From the NCBI GenBank assembly GCA_964384915.1, contig CAYLMA010000005.1, positions 1-64,000 of the forward strand: a stretch of DNA of 64,000 bases. The letters are read 5' to 3'. Shown here one piece after another: positions 42,349-51,608 of the stretch (positions are counted from its first letter, which is position 1; every line of letters starts with the position of its first letter). The stretch comes from Sulfurimicrobium sp964384915. GTDB taxonomy: Bacteria; Pseudomonadota; Gammaproteobacteria; Burkholderiales; Sulfuricellaceae. The position numbers and the translations under genes were made by a program. Under the pieces are notes generated by a model. The model was given only the letters and a program-made list of their open reading frames with translations. It did no database searches and had not been told where the DNA came from.

Positions 42349-43086
42349 TTATAAGGGGTCAAGCCAAACCAGCGACGCCATGCGGCCGGTGATGCCATCG
42401 CGACGGTAGGAGAAAAAACGCGCCGCATCACGGTAAGTGCACAAACCGCCGCCAGAAACTTGTCTCACCCCGGCTCGAGCCAGTCGCTGGCGCGCCAGCA
42501 GGTAGATATCGGCCAGCCATTTCCCTGCGCCAGTAGAAGAGCTTGGCACAAAGGCCAGCGCTGCAATGGGATCGTGTGCCATAAAGATTTGCCGCACTTC
42601 CTCGCCCACCTCGAATGCCTGCGGGCCGATGGCGGGCCCCAGCCAGGCCAGAATTTCGCCCGGCTCGACAGCCATGCTCTGCACTGCCGCTTCCAGCACG
42701 CCATCCGCCAGGCCGCGCCACCCTGCATGCGCTGCTGCGACGACGGTGCCGCTCCGGTCACAAAAAAGCACGGGCAGGCAATCGGCGGTCAACACGGCAC
42801 AGATGACGCCCGGTTTGCGGCTGATGCTGCCATCGGCCTCCGGCGCGCCCACGGTCTCATCTGCAGTGACGATGCCACGGCCGTGGACCTGTTTCAGCCA
42901 CACCGGCTCTGCCGGCAAAAGGGTCCGCAATTCAGAGCGATTGGCGGCCACGGCGACGGGGTCATCCTCGACATGGTCACCCAGGTTGAAGCTGGCGTAA
43001 GGCGCCAAGCTCACCCCGCCGTAACGGGCCGTCACCCTTGCCTGAACATTGGCGGGCGCCGGCCAGTCGGGAATGAGGAAATCCAT
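42349..43086 (-). CDS. pgeF: Purine nucleoside phosphorylase / peptidoglycan editing factor (laccase domain)
   Basis: 245 aa from ATG 43084-43086. WLKQVHGRGIV, CAVLTADCLPVLFCD and VAAAHAGWRGLADGVLEAAV, then LGPAIGPQAFEVG, are the conserved YfiH motifs (metal-binding C and H residues). YfiH/PgeF removes wrongly incorporated serine from peptidoglycan precursors and has purine nucleoside activity. It follows rluD by 7 nt; rluD-yfiH is a widespread pair. Confidence 0.93.
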   Translation of the reverse strand: MDFLIPDWPAPANVQARVTARYGGVSLAPYASFNLGDHVEDDPVAVAANRSELRTLLPAEPVWLKQVHGRGIVTADETVGAPEADGSISRKPGVICAVLTADCLPVLFCDRSGTVVAAAHAGWRGLADGVLEAAVQSMAVEPGEILAWLGPAIGPQAFEVGEEVRQIFMAHDPIAALAFVPSSSTGAGKWLADIYLLARQRLARAGVRQVSGGGLCTYRDAARFFSYRRDGITGRMASLVWLDPL

Positions 43087-43093
43087 GACGGGC

Positions 43094-44083
43094 TTATTCC
43101 ACCGCGTTGCTGCGCAAATCAATCAGCAGCTGCGCCATGTCTTCCGGCATGTCGACGCGCCATTCCATCGCCTCACCGCTTTCCGGGTGAATCAAGCCAA
43201 GCCGTGTAGCATGCAATGCCTGGCGCTTAAACTTCCTGATCAATTCGCGCAAGGACGGGGTGGTATTCAGGCCCTTGCCGGCATACACCGGGTCGCCGAA
43301 CAAGGGATGGCCGATATGCAGCATGTGCACCCGGATCTGGTGCGTGCGCCCGGTTTCGAGCTGGCAGCGCACCAGCGAATGATGGGCGAACCACTCTTCC
43401 ACAACGAAATGGGTCACTGCAGGCTTGCCGCCCGAAATCACTGTCATCTTGGTGCGCTGTGAAGGATGGCGCCCGATCGGCGCATCGATGCTGCCGTCCC
43501 GTTCCGGCCGCCCCTGGATCACGGCAAGATATTCGCGCTTTACCGTGCGTGCCTGCAACTGGCGCACCAGATCGGTATGAGCGGTAAGGGTTTTCGCCAC
43601 CACCAGCAAGCCGCTGGTGTCCTTGTCGAGCCGGTGCACGATGCCGGCACGGGGCACGCCCGCCAGTTTCGGGGCATGGTGCAGCAGGGCATTGAGCATG
43701 GTGCCCTGCCAGTTGCCGCTGCCGGGATGAACCACCAGCCCGGCGGGCTTGTTGATCACCAGCAGGGTATCGTCCTCGTAGACGATATCGAGGGCGATAT
43801 CCTCGGGCTGGAAAGACAGGTCTTCCGCCGCCAGTTGTGTCCGCACTTCGGCCTGGTCGCCTTCCCATACGATCTGTCTGGTGGAGACCTCTTTGCCGTT
43901 CAGGGTGACATGCCCCTCCTTGATCCAGTTTTGCAGGCGGCTGCGGGAATATTCCGGCAACAAGGCGGAGAGCGCCTGATCCAGGCGCAGCCCGCTACAT
44001 GAGGCGGGAATCTCCAGTTTAAGGGACTGGAGTTGGAGATCGTTTCGGTTATAATCGGTCAAATTTTGTATGGATGTGGTCAT
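43094..44083 (-). CDS. rluD: 23S rRNA pseudouridine synthase D
   Basis: 329 aa. The S4 domain (RLDQALSALLPEYSRSRLQN) precedes the RluA-family catalytic motif AGIVHRLDKDTSGLLVVAKT with the catalytic aspartate. It modifies U1911, U1915 and U1917 in helix 69 in E. coli. Its ATG (44081-44083) overlaps the ATG of bamD (44082-44084) on the other strand, so each promoter must lie inside the opposite coding region or in alternative starts. Confidence 0.95.
   Translation of the reverse strand: MTTSIQNLTDYNRNDLQLQSLKLEIPASCSGLRLDQALSALLPEYSRSRLQNWIKEGHVTLNGKEVSTRQIVWEGDQAEVRTQLAAEDLSFQPEDIALDIVYEDDTLLVINKPAGLVVHPGSGNWQGTMLNALLHHAPKLAGVPRAGIVHRLDKDTSGLLVVAKTLTAHTDLVRQLQARTVKREYLAVIQGRPERDGSIDAPIGRHPSQRTKMTVISGGKPAVTHFVVEEWFAHHSLVRCQLETGRTHQIRVHMLHIGHPLFGDPVYAGKGLNTTPSLRELIRKFKRQALHATRLGLIHPESGEAMEWRVDMPEDMAQLLIDLRSNAVE
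44050..44055 (+). promoter_or_regulatory. Candidate -10 of bamD inside rluD
   Basis: A perfect TATAAT 27 nt before the bamD ATG, within the first codons of rluD. The -35 position (CTGGAG at 44027-44032, 17-nt spacer) is weak. Confidence 0.4.
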
Positions 44084-44867
44084 GAAGCGTAGTTTAGCGT
44101 TTATTTTGCTGGTTCTGGTGGCTGGATGCGGTCTTTTCCCAGAAACTCGGGACGAAACCAAAAGCTGGTCGGCTCAAAAGCTCTACGCGGAAGCCAAGAG
44201 CGAGATGGGCGATGGTAACTACACCAAGGCCATCAAGTATTTTGAAACGCTTGAAGCGCGCTATCCCTATGGCCTTTATGCCCAGCAGTCACAACTTGAG
44301 GTGGCATATTCCTATTTCAAGGACAACGAGCCGGTTTCAGCCATTGCCGCCTGTGATCGCTTCATCAAACTGCATCCCAATCACCCCAATGTGGACTATG
44401 CCTATTACCTGAAAGGCCTGGCCAATTTCAACGAAGACCTTGGCCTGCTGGGCGCCATCGCCAGCCAGGATCTCTCGGAACGCGACCCCAAGGCAGCAAG
44501 GGACTCATTCGACGCATTCAAGGAGTTGGTGACCCGCTTCCCGGCTAGCAAATACACGCCGGACGCGACACTGCGCATGAACTACCTGGTCAACGCGCTG
44601 GCTTCGAACGAAGTGCACGTCGCTCGCTACTATGCGCGCCGCGGCGCCCATGTGGCCGCGGTGAATCGCGCCCAAGCCGCGCTGCAACAATATCCGCAGG
44701 CCCCCGCCACGGAAGAAGCCCTGGCAATCATGGTCAAATCCTATGACGCGCTGGGTTTGAGCGAATTAAGCGACGACACTCGCAGGATATTGGTCAAAAA
44801 CTACCCCAACAGCAAATACCTGGGAGAAACGGCACGGGCCGCAAAACCCTGGTGGAAGTTGTGGTAG
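44082..44867 (+). CDS. bamD: Outer membrane protein assembly factor BamD (ComL)
   Basis: 261 aa from ATG 44082. A lipoprotein signal with lipobox LVAGC near residue 16 is followed by TPR repeats (WSAQKLYAEAKSEMGDGNYT, YPYGLYAQQSQLEVAYSYFK, FIKLHPNHPNVDYAYYLKGL). Essential part of the BAM complex that inserts outer-membrane barrels. Divergent from rluD, the usual arrangement in proteobacteria. Confidence 0.95.
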   Translation: MKRSLAFILLVLVAGCGLFPETRDETKSWSAQKLYAEAKSEMGDGNYTKAIKYFETLEARYPYGLYAQQSQLEVAYSYFKDNEPVSAIAACDRFIKLHPNHPNVDYAYYLKGLANFNEDLGLLGAIASQDLSERDPKAARDSFDAFKELVTRFPASKYTPDATLRMNYLVNALASNEVHVARYYARRGAHVAAVNRAQAALQQYPQAPATEEALAIMVKSYDALGLSELSDDTRRILVKNYPNSKYLGETARAAKPWWKLW

Positions 44868-44901
44868 GAGCCATCCGGGCAGAGCCGTGCCTGGCAGACT
44901 G

Positions 44902-45240
44902 CTAAATCGCAGCTTCGTCGGTTTCTCCGGTCCGGATACGCACCACTTTCTCCACCGTGGACACAAAAATCTTCCCGTCGCCAATCTTGCCCGTGCGCGC
45001 AGCATTGATGATGGCTTCCAGCACCGCGTCTACCTGCTCAGATGCGATCACCAGCTCGATTTTCACCTTGGGCAGAAAATCCACCACGTACTCGGCGCCT
45101 CGATAAAGCTCGGTATGCCCTTTCTGGCGCCCAAATCCCTTGACCTCGGTGACGGTCAGGCCGGTCACACCGATCTCCGACAAGGCTTCCCGCACTTCGT
45201 CGAGTTTGAATGGCTTGATGATGGCTTCGACTTTTTTCAT
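44902..45240 (-). CDS. glnB: Nitrogen regulatory protein PII
   Basis: 112 aa from ATG 45238-45240. MKKVEAIIKPFKLDEVREAL, T-loop RGAEYVVDFLPK with the uridylylated tyrosine (Y51) and TGKIGDGKIFV are all canonical. It reports 2-oxoglutarate and ATP/ADP state to GlnE, NtrB and others. Located just downstream of nadE, a betaproteobacterial pairing (nadE-glnB). Confidence 0.97.
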   Translation of the reverse strand: MKKVEAIIKPFKLDEVREALSEIGVTGLTVTEVKGFGRQKGHTELYRGAEYVVDFLPKVKIELVIASEQVDAVLEAIINAARTGKIGDGKIFVSTVEKVVRIRTGETDEAAI

Positions 45241-45253
45241 ATGCATCTCCTGA

Positions 45254-46861
45254 TTATTCTTTCCACGGACGGTATTTCGATGTAATGGGATAGCGCCGGT
45301 CCTTGCCGAACCCGCGCGGGGTAATACGCACGCCCACTGGCGACTGGCGGCGCTTGTACTCACTCAAGTCGATCAACTTGATGACACGTCGTACATCACG
45401 CTCATCAAACCCCATTGCGATGATGTCATGGGGACAAATATCGTGTTCGACATAGGCCTCCATGATGGCATCCAACACTTCGTAAGGCGGCAGGTTATCC
45501 TGGTCGGTCTGGTCCTGGCGCAACTCGGCCGAGGGCGCGCGGGTGATGACGCGTTCCGGAATCGCGGGGCCGAGCTGATTTCGATAACGCGCAAGGCGAT
45601 ACACCAGCGTCTTGGGGACATCCTTCAGTACCGCAAAGCCTCCCGCCATATCGCCATAAAGCGTGGCATAACCAACGGCCATTTCACTCTTGTTGCCGGT
45701 AGTGATCACGATCGCGCCGAATTTGTTGGATAGCGCCATCAACAGCGTGCCGCGAATGCGCGCTTGAATGTTTTCCTCGGCAACATCAAAAGGCAACTGA
45801 TCAAATTCGCCGGCCAGGCTATCGAGAAAAGCATCGAATACCGGTTTGATGGAGATTTCGCTGTAATGCACACCCAAAGTGTTTGCCATGGTTTCTGCAT
45901 CATGGAGGCTGATATCCGCAGTAAACTGCGAGGGCATCATCACCGCGCGCACTCGCTCAGGCCCCAGGGCATCCACGGCAATTGCCAGCACCAGGGCAGA
46001 ATCAATGCCTCCGGAAAGCCCTAGCAACACACCCGGAAAACCATTCTTATCGACATAATCGCTGACCCCGAGGCACAGGGCGCGGTAAACGTTTTCTTCC
46101 AGCGAAGGCTCCGCAACAATTTCACCCAACAACGGCACAACATTCTCAAAATCCACCACCCGCAGCGCTTCAACAAAGGCGGGCAACTGATGCACCAGAT
46201 TGCCATTCGCATCCATGACAAAAGAGGCGCCATCAAATACCAGCTCATCCTGGCCGCCGACCAGGTTGACATAAACCGCAGGCAATCCGCACTCGCCAAT
46301 GCGCTCGCGTACCGCTTCATACCGCGAAATCAGCTTGTTCATGTGATAGGGAGAGGCATTCAGCACCAGCAGCACTCTGGCGCCAGCCTGGCTGGCACAT
46401 ACCGAAGCGCCCTCTTCCCAGATGTCGGCACAGATATTGATGCCAAACCGCACGCCGTTGACCTCGAACGAGCAGCCCTCGGCGCCGGGAGAGAAATAGC
46501 GCACCTCGTCGAAAACGGAGTGGTTCGGCAGCCGCTGTTTGTGATAGGTCGCCACCACCTTGCCGGATTGCAGCACGGAGGCAGCGTTGTAACGTTTGCC
46601 ATTCACCAGGTGCGGATGGCCCACCACTACGGCAATTCCATTAATGCGCCGGGCAAGTTCGAACAAGGCCGCATCACAGGCATCATAGAAACCATCGCGC
46701 AGCAGCAGATCCTCCGGCGGGTAGCCGGCAAGTGACAATTCAGGCGTCACCAGCACTTCTGCGCCCATCTCCCGGGCGCGGCTGGCATAGTCGAAAATTT
46801 TAGCGGCGTTGCCGCTAAGATCACCAACAATGCAGTTGATTTGGGCAATAGCGATTTTCAT
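45254..46861 (-). CDS. nadE: NAD+ synthase, glutamine-hydrolysing
   Basis: 535 aa. The N-terminal nitrilase-like glutaminase domain has E in LVTPELSLAGYPPED, K in YHKQRLPNHSVFDE and C in INICADIWEEG. The C-terminal synthase domain has the P-loop LGLSGGIDSALVLAIAV and TGNKSEMAVGY. Converts deamido-NAD to NAD. Complete length. glnB follows 13 nt after its stop. Confidence 0.96.
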   Translation of the reverse strand: MKIAIAQINCIVGDLSGNAAKIFDYASRAREMGAEVLVTPELSLAGYPPEDLLLRDGFYDACDAALFELARRINGIAVVVGHPHLVNGKRYNAASVLQSGKVVATYHKQRLPNHSVFDEVRYFSPGAEGCSFEVNGVRFGINICADIWEEGASVCASQAGARVLLVLNASPYHMNKLISRYEAVRERIGECGLPAVYVNLVGGQDELVFDGASFVMDANGNLVHQLPAFVEALRVVDFENVVPLLGEIVAEPSLEENVYRALCLGVSDYVDKNGFPGVLLGLSGGIDSALVLAIAVDALGPERVRAVMMPSQFTADISLHDAETMANTLGVHYSEISIKPVFDAFLDSLAGEFDQLPFDVAEENIQARIRGTLLMALSNKFGAIVITTGNKSEMAVGYATLYGDMAGGFAVLKDVPKTLVYRLARYRNQLGPAIPERVITRAPSAELRQDQTDQDNLPPYEVLDAIMEAYVEHDICPHDIIAMGFDERDVRRVIKLIDLSEYKRRQSPVGVRITPRGFGKDRRYPITSKYRPWKE

Positions 46862-46982
46862 GCGTATGAGTTCAGGGGTGTCCGGTTGAGTTAAACGCTT
46901 GCTTCAGGATGAAGCCTGCTGCAGATTATACCGCCTCCCTCGCCATGCCAATCAATTCTCGGATGAATTGCCAAGACTCATC

Positions 46983-48038
46983 CTAGCTAACGGTTTCCAG
47001 GGCACGAGAATGCCAGTTCAGAACCGCAGTATGCACAGTCATCTTGCCAGCCAATTTGGGAAATTCCTCATGTATCACATTAGCTGCGAATTTAGCCAGA
47101 AAGCTCGCTTTTAACTGCGCGCGCGCCCTATCCACGCCGAGTTCGGAATAAGGGGAGGAGGACAGGAGGAGGAAACCATCGTCAGGGATACGCCCGGCCT
47201 TCATGTTGGCCTCGATAATCCCTGCCGCCTTGCGGATCGGGTCGGCCAGATCCGGGCTATACGGCCCGATGATCAGGGCAAGATTGGGCATATGCAGAAA
47301 ATCGAAGCCACGCCCGACGCACATCATCCATTCACGATGCTCGATATCGAGGGCACGCGAGGTGAGCTTGATATCGGCCACATGCACCATATTGCCGTGA
47401 ATCAGCGGCCGCAGATCTCTCCGCACCTGGCCCGGCATATCAGGAAAAAGCCTTTCCAGACGCAGATCCAGCGTTTCCATGTCACTGTGCGTAAGCTTCC
47501 CCACATCCAGCAGTTCGCCCGTCTCGCCATGCAGGATCAGCGCGTCATCATCGGTTTCAAAGCCGCATACAATTGGATAAACCGTGCCATGTCCATGGCC
47601 GAAAACATGCTCGACCTGTTTCTTGATACCATAGGTATGCGCAATGGCCGCTTCGGTGTTGTAGCCAAACCCGGCACAGCCTCGCTGCTTGTCACCCTTT
47701 GAAAAATGGTAAGTGATCAGGACCAGCACCCGGCGCCCGTGCGAAACCACGCCATGAACATGATTGGCAAGCACCTCTCCGAGATGCGGCCAACCCAGGT
47801 TGAACATGCCGCCCAGGTTGCGTATCGGCGTAATAATGCCCGGCGGGGTATTGGTGGCAATAGGGATATTGATGCGTCCGTCCATGCATTTGAGCACCAC
47901 GATATCGGACGGGTGTTGCGCAAGATAGCGTTCACGCGCCAGAAACATTTCCGGACTCGTAAATGCTACTGAATATCGGCGGTCGAGTTCCAGCAACCAC
48001 TCGTAACGTTCGTTGATGGGTTTGTTATGAATATCCAT
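46983..48038 (-). CDS. Uncharacterised CxDxR protein, possibly beta-carbonic-anhydrase-like
   Basis: 351 aa. The N-terminal half holds IVVLKCMDGRINIPIATNTP, then PIRNLGGMFNLGWPHLG and ITYHFSKGDKQRGCAGFGYN. The order C-x-D-x-R ... G ... H ... C resembles the zinc site of beta-carbonic anhydrases, although the H-to-C spacing (10 residues) is wider than their H-x2-C. The C-terminal half is unrelated to anything I know. No membrane segment. Standing alone between nadE and pduO; function not assigned. Confidence 0.6.
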   Translation of the reverse strand: MDIHNKPINERYEWLLELDRRYSVAFTSPEMFLARERYLAQHPSDIVVLKCMDGRINIPIATNTPPGIITPIRNLGGMFNLGWPHLGEVLANHVHGVVSHGRRVLVLITYHFSKGDKQRGCAGFGYNTEAAIAHTYGIKKQVEHVFGHGHGTVYPIVCGFETDDDALILHGETGELLDVGKLTHSDMETLDLRLERLFPDMPGQVRRDLRPLIHGNMVHVADIKLTSRALDIEHREWMMCVGRGFDFLHMPNLALIIGPYSPDLADPIRKAAGIIEANMKAGRIPDDGFLLLSSSPYSELGVDRARAQLKASFLAKFAANVIHEEFPKLAGKMTVHTAVLNWHSRALETVS

Positions 48039-48125
48039 GTCGGTCTCTCAAGTTATCTGGAGAAAATGCCTGAATCGTTGCGCCGCGTCAAATCCACATT
48101 TTTATTAGGTTAAACGGAAAGATTT

Positions 48126-48668
48126 ATGCGCCTCACCAAAATCGCTACCCGCACCGGGGATGATGGCACCACCGGCCTTGCTGACGGTTCCCGGCTCGCC
48201 AAGAACAGCCCGCGCATCTCAGCCATCGGCTCGGTGGACGAGCTCAACAGCCATTTGGGTCTGCTGCTCACGGAAACGCTTTCGCCCACGATGCGGGAAT
48301 CGCTGCTTGACATCCAACATGAGTTGTTCGAATTCGGCGGGGAGCTTGCCATGCCGAGCCACGCCTTTATCCACGAAGACCACGTTCTGCGGTTGGACCA
48401 TTGGCTTCAGAAATTCAACTCAGATCTGCCGCCGCTCAAGGAATTCATCCTGCCGGGCGGATCCCGCGCTGCCGCCCTGTGTCATGTGGCCCGCACCGTA
48501 TGTCGCCGGGCCGAACGCGACTGCATCGGTCTGGGACAGATTGAGGCCGTTTCTCCTGCCCTGCTGCAATACCTGAACCGGCTATCAGACCTGCTGTTTG
48601 TCTTCAGCCGCGCCATCAATCGGGAGCAACAGGTAGCAGATGTACTGTGGCAGCGTGAGGGTGGCTAG
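48126..48668 (+). CDS. pduO: Cob(I)yrinic acid a,c-diamide adenosyltransferase, PduO type
   Basis: 180 aa. MRLTKIATRTGDDGTTGLAD is the ATP-binding N-terminus, and LPGGSRAAALCHVARTVCRR, then RLSDLLFVFSR, the helical bundle motifs of PduO/MMAB enzymes. Makes adenosylcobalamin from cob(I)alamin. The gene converges with the btuF-like gene, overlapping by 4 nt. Confidence 0.93.
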   Translation: MRLTKIATRTGDDGTTGLADGSRLAKNSPRISAIGSVDELNSHLGLLLTETLSPTMRESLLDIQHELFEFGGELAMPSHAFIHEDHVLRLDHWLQKFNSDLPPLKEFILPGGSRAAALCHVARTVCRRAERDCIGLGQIEAVSPALLQYLNRLSDLLFVFSRAINREQQVADVLWQREGG

Positions 48669-49534
48669 CGCGCACGATCAAGCTGTTCGCACAAGCGCTG
48701 CGCGCCTTCCAGTATTCGCGGAGTCTGCCGCTGAATCAAATCAGGGTGGATAAAATACAGTTGCTCTTTGCGTGCGGCGCGCATGCCGGCGAACCGCCGC
48801 CAGTTTTTCCACACGTGCTCATTCCGGTACAAACCCCCGCTGGCGATAATCACTTCGGGATTCAGCGCCACCACAGATTCCATTGAAACCGCTGGCGTCA
48901 GGGCAGACAGGCTGGCAAATATATTTCGCCCCCCGCAAAGCTCAATGACGTCGTTGATCAGGTGCTCTCCATTCACTGTCATGAGCGGCGCATCCCATAT
49001 CTGGTAAAAAACGCTGACCTGCCTGCGAACAGCAAATTTTTTCTTCAATTCAGCCATGCGCCGTTCGAATCCGGTGGCGGCCAGGGCAGCATCGGCATCT
49101 GTCCCGGCGAGAAACCCAATCGCGCGCAGCAAGCGGGGGATATCCTGAAGATGGCGCGGCTCGGTCACAAACAGCTTGACGCCCAAACGCTCCAGTTGGG
49201 CCAGATCGCCACGATGATTGCCGCTTTGCCACGCGATCACAAGATCGGGTTTCAGGGTAAGAATACGTTCGACGTCTACCTTGCCTGAATCCCCCAGCGG
49301 CGGTATGCGTTGTGCTGCAGGTGGATAATCACTGAACGCGGTCACGCCAACAAGATAATCGCCCGCCCCTGCAGCGAACACCAGTTCGGTAACATGGGGT
49401 GCCAGGCTGACAATCCGGCGCGCCGGCTGTGGCAGGCTGACTGCCACGCCCCTGTCGTCCTGAATAGAGCCGGGTTGAGCCCAGGCAGGCAGGGAGCCAA
49501 AAAACAAACATGCTGCGCAGATCAGGCGCAGCAT
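48665..49534 (-). CDS. btuF: Cobalamin-binding periplasmic protein, BtuF-like
   Basis: 289 aa. A signal peptide (LICAACLFFGSLPAWA) is followed by the TroA/BtuF fold (ARRIVSLAPHVTELVFAAGA, PLGDSGKVDVERILTLKPDL, CGGRNIFA). Would capture vitamin B12 or corrinoids for an ABC importer; btuC and btuD are not in the window. Forms a minus-strand group with the phosphatase and CobD-like genes. Confidence 0.85.
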   Translation of the reverse strand: MLRLICAACLFFGSLPAWAQPGSIQDDRGVAVSLPQPARRIVSLAPHVTELVFAAGAGDYLVGVTAFSDYPPAAQRIPPLGDSGKVDVERILTLKPDLVIAWQSGNHRGDLAQLERLGVKLFVTEPRHLQDIPRLLRAIGFLAGTDADAALAATGFERRMAELKKKFAVRRQVSVFYQIWDAPLMTVNGEHLINDVIELCGGRNIFASLSALTPAVSMESVVALNPEVIIASGGLYRNEHVWKNWRRFAGMRAARKEQLYFIHPDLIQRQTPRILEGAQRLCEQLDRAR

Positions 49535-49540
49535 GGGCGC

Positions 49541-50143
49541 TTACAGCAGACCGTTGTGGAAAACCAGGCTCGGCAACGCCGCAGGCCCTTCGCCTTCGAT
49601 ATGAATCCGGGTAATGGACGAGTTGCCGACCTGGATGCGGAAGATATGATCCATCGGCATCCCCAGCACATAGGCCATGATCATCCTGATCACGCCCGCA
49701 TGGGCCACCACCAGCACATGCTCACCCTTGTATTCCTTGACCAGCGTATGCCATACCGAACTCACGCGGGCAGCAAATTCGGTCAGCGGCTCGGCGCCTA
49801 TGGGGTGATGATGCAAAGGATCACGCCAGAAGCGTAGCAGCGTATCAGGATCATTTTCCATCAGTTCCTGCGGTGTCTTGCCTTCCCACTCGCCAAAACC
49901 AAGTTCCATCAGGCGTTTATCTTCACTTACCGGAATTTGCCATTTATTGGCCAGCTCGTGGGAAAACGTGGCGCAACGGGCCAGCGGAGAAGTGGCAATA
50001 TGCTGCCAGGGATGATGGTCCCCCACAGCCGCCCACATCTGCTCCCAGCCCTTCTCGCTCAGGTGATCATCACTCTGGCCGCGATATTTTTTCCCCCCCA
50101 ATGGCTCACCGTGGCGCATCAGGTCTATGGTTGTGATTTTCAT
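49541..50143 (-). CDS. cobC: Histidine phosphatase, CobC-like
   Basis: 200 aa. The N-terminal catalytic motif LMRHGEP, the second-arginine region (TSPLARCATFSHELA), ELGFGEWEGKTPQEL and VVAHAGVIRM are typical phosphoglycerate-mutase-family phosphatase motifs. Among cobalamin genes the likely role is alpha-ribazole-5'-phosphate phosphatase; the specificity rests on context only. Confidence 0.8.
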   Translation of the reverse strand: MKITTIDLMRHGEPLGGKKYRGQSDDHLSEKGWEQMWAAVGDHHPWQHIATSPLARCATFSHELANKWQIPVSEDKRLMELGFGEWEGKTPQELMENDPDTLLRFWRDPLHHHPIGAEPLTEFAARVSSVWHTLVKEYKGEHVLVVAHAGVIRMIMAYVLGMPMDHIFRIQVGNSSITRIHIEGEGPAALPSLVFHNGLL

Positions 50144-50167
50144 AAGTATCTTTCTATCAAAGTAAAA

Positions 50168-51091
50168 TTAGGCGCCAGTCCAGCGCGCCAGTGCAATCAA
50201 CAGCAGCAGTACCAGCCATAACGCCAGCGTACGCCAAATCAGGCTGATAGCGCTATCCATATAATCAACACCGGCATCATCGCCCAGCCCGATCTCGGGG
50301 CGGCATTCAACACTCCCTCGCGTTTCAATAGTGTCGCCCAGCTTGACGCCAATTGCACCCGCACCGCTGGCAAGCACAATACCGAGACTCTCTTCCATCC
50401 ATTGTTTCGCCTGCGATCGCCAGCAGTACATGGCATCCTCGAAATCACCCACGATCGCAAAGCTGATCGCGGTCAGGCGCGCTGGCAGCCACTCCATCCA
50501 GGCAAATGCCCGAGTAGCAAATTTTCCAAAATTTCCAAACTCCTGCTCGTTCAGCCCTCCCCAGGTCTGGGCCAGAATCTGTGACAACCGGTAAAGTAGC
50601 GCCCCCCCAGGGCCCAACAGTGTAAACCAGAGGGCAACACCGAAAAGTCTGCGAAAAGCCGAAATCAGGAGCTCTTCAATGCCGAGGCGGGCAACTTCGC
50701 TGGCAGAAAGAGCCGCGCTGTCGCCCCCTCTCCATTGTTCAAGCAACCAGCGCGCCTGATCAAGCTGATGATTGCGCAGAGCTGACGACACAGCCGCGGC
50801 TCTCTCCCCCAATGCGCCAAAGCCCATCAGGAGATATAGCGCAATGACGTTCCAAGCCCAACCCACCAGGCCATTCAACGCATTCAGCCATATGGAAATC
50901 AGCGTTACCAGAAGCACTAATGGCGACAGTGCCAGAAACCATGCCAGCACACCATGCTGATGCCCACCGGCATTAAACTGTCGCTCAAGATAATGCACAT
51001 AGCCGGAAAACCAGCCATATAGACGAAAGTCTCGTGGCAGCGGGCGAAAATGCTCAAGCAACAGCGCGGCGAGCAATGCAAAAAAACTCAT
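50168..51091 (-). CDS. CobD/CbiB family membrane protein
   Basis: 307 aa with about five membrane segments. It begins MSFFALLAALLLEHFRPLPR and contains GALGERAAAVSSALRNHQLD and ASGAGAIGVKLGDTIETRGS, resembling adenosylcobinamide-phosphate synthase CobD/CbiB, but shortened and diverged. Its place among pduO, btuF and cobC supports a corrinoid role, although many betaproteobacteria carry such a paralogue without a proven reaction. Confidence 0.75.
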   Translation of the reverse strand: MSFFALLAALLLEHFRPLPRDFRLYGWFSGYVHYLERQFNAGGHQHGVLAWFLALSPLVLLVTLISIWLNALNGLVGWAWNVIALYLLMGFGALGERAAAVSSALRNHQLDQARWLLEQWRGGDSAALSASEVARLGIEELLISAFRRLFGVALWFTLLGPGGALLYRLSQILAQTWGGLNEQEFGNFGKFATRAFAWMEWLPARLTAISFAIVGDFEDAMYCWRSQAKQWMEESLGIVLASGAGAIGVKLGDTIETRGSVECRPEIGLGDDAGVDYMDSAISLIWRTLALWLVLLLLIALARWTGA

Positions 51092-51101
51092 CGTGGGCGC
51101 T

Positions 51102-51608
51102 TTACTGAGTGACTTCCACGGTCAAAACCCCGTCCTGGTACAGCTCCACCGTTGGCAGATTGAGCTTCATGTGATGCTCCTCCAAGTATTCCAGCAGTGC
51201 TGCATAGGCCTTTCCCGGCGCCAGCAGGGGCTGCGCCTTGACCTTGACCAGTAAAACCTGCCTCACAGGCACGCTCCCGGTGGCTAGAGGATCGCTTACC
51301 TTTGCCTCGGCTTCAACCAGATAACCCACCTGCGCACTCCAGTCCCGCTTGGGTGTGGAGCGAGGGTCGTTCAGCAGCAATGTGATAGCGGCACCCGCTT
51401 GAACTCCCTGCTGCTGCAGGCGGGTTAGAACTTCCTGCTGCTTTTCAGGCAATTTGTAGTAATCGCCCTTCTGGGACAGATAGGCATAGTGATAGGGGCC
51501 GCGCTGAGCAAGCTCGAAACTGGCCTGATTGAAGCCTCCCCACCACCAAAAAACCAGAATCAGGGGTAACACGAATGCGAGCAGGAAAGGAATCCAGTGT
51601 TTCTTCAT
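51102..51608 (-). CDS. Membrane-anchored protein with GyrI-like domain
   Basis: 168 aa. An N-terminal anchor (WIPFLLAFVLPLILVFWWWG) is followed by a domain with GPYHYAYLSQKGDYYKLPEK, DPRSTPKRDWSAQVGYLVEA and PGKAYAALLEYLEEHHMKLN. The alternation resembles GyrI/SOUL-type ligand-binding folds as in TEX264-like proteins; this is inferred from pattern only. About 115 nt without features separate it from rlmB. Confidence 0.6.
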   Translation of the reverse strand: MKKHWIPFLLAFVLPLILVFWWWGGFNQASFELAQRGPYHYAYLSQKGDYYKLPEKQQEVLTRLQQQGVQAGAAITLLLNDPRSTPKRDWSAQVGYLVEAEAKVSDPLATGSVPVRQVLLVKVKAQPLLAPGKAYAALLEYLEEHHMKLNLPTVELYQDGVLTVEVTQ

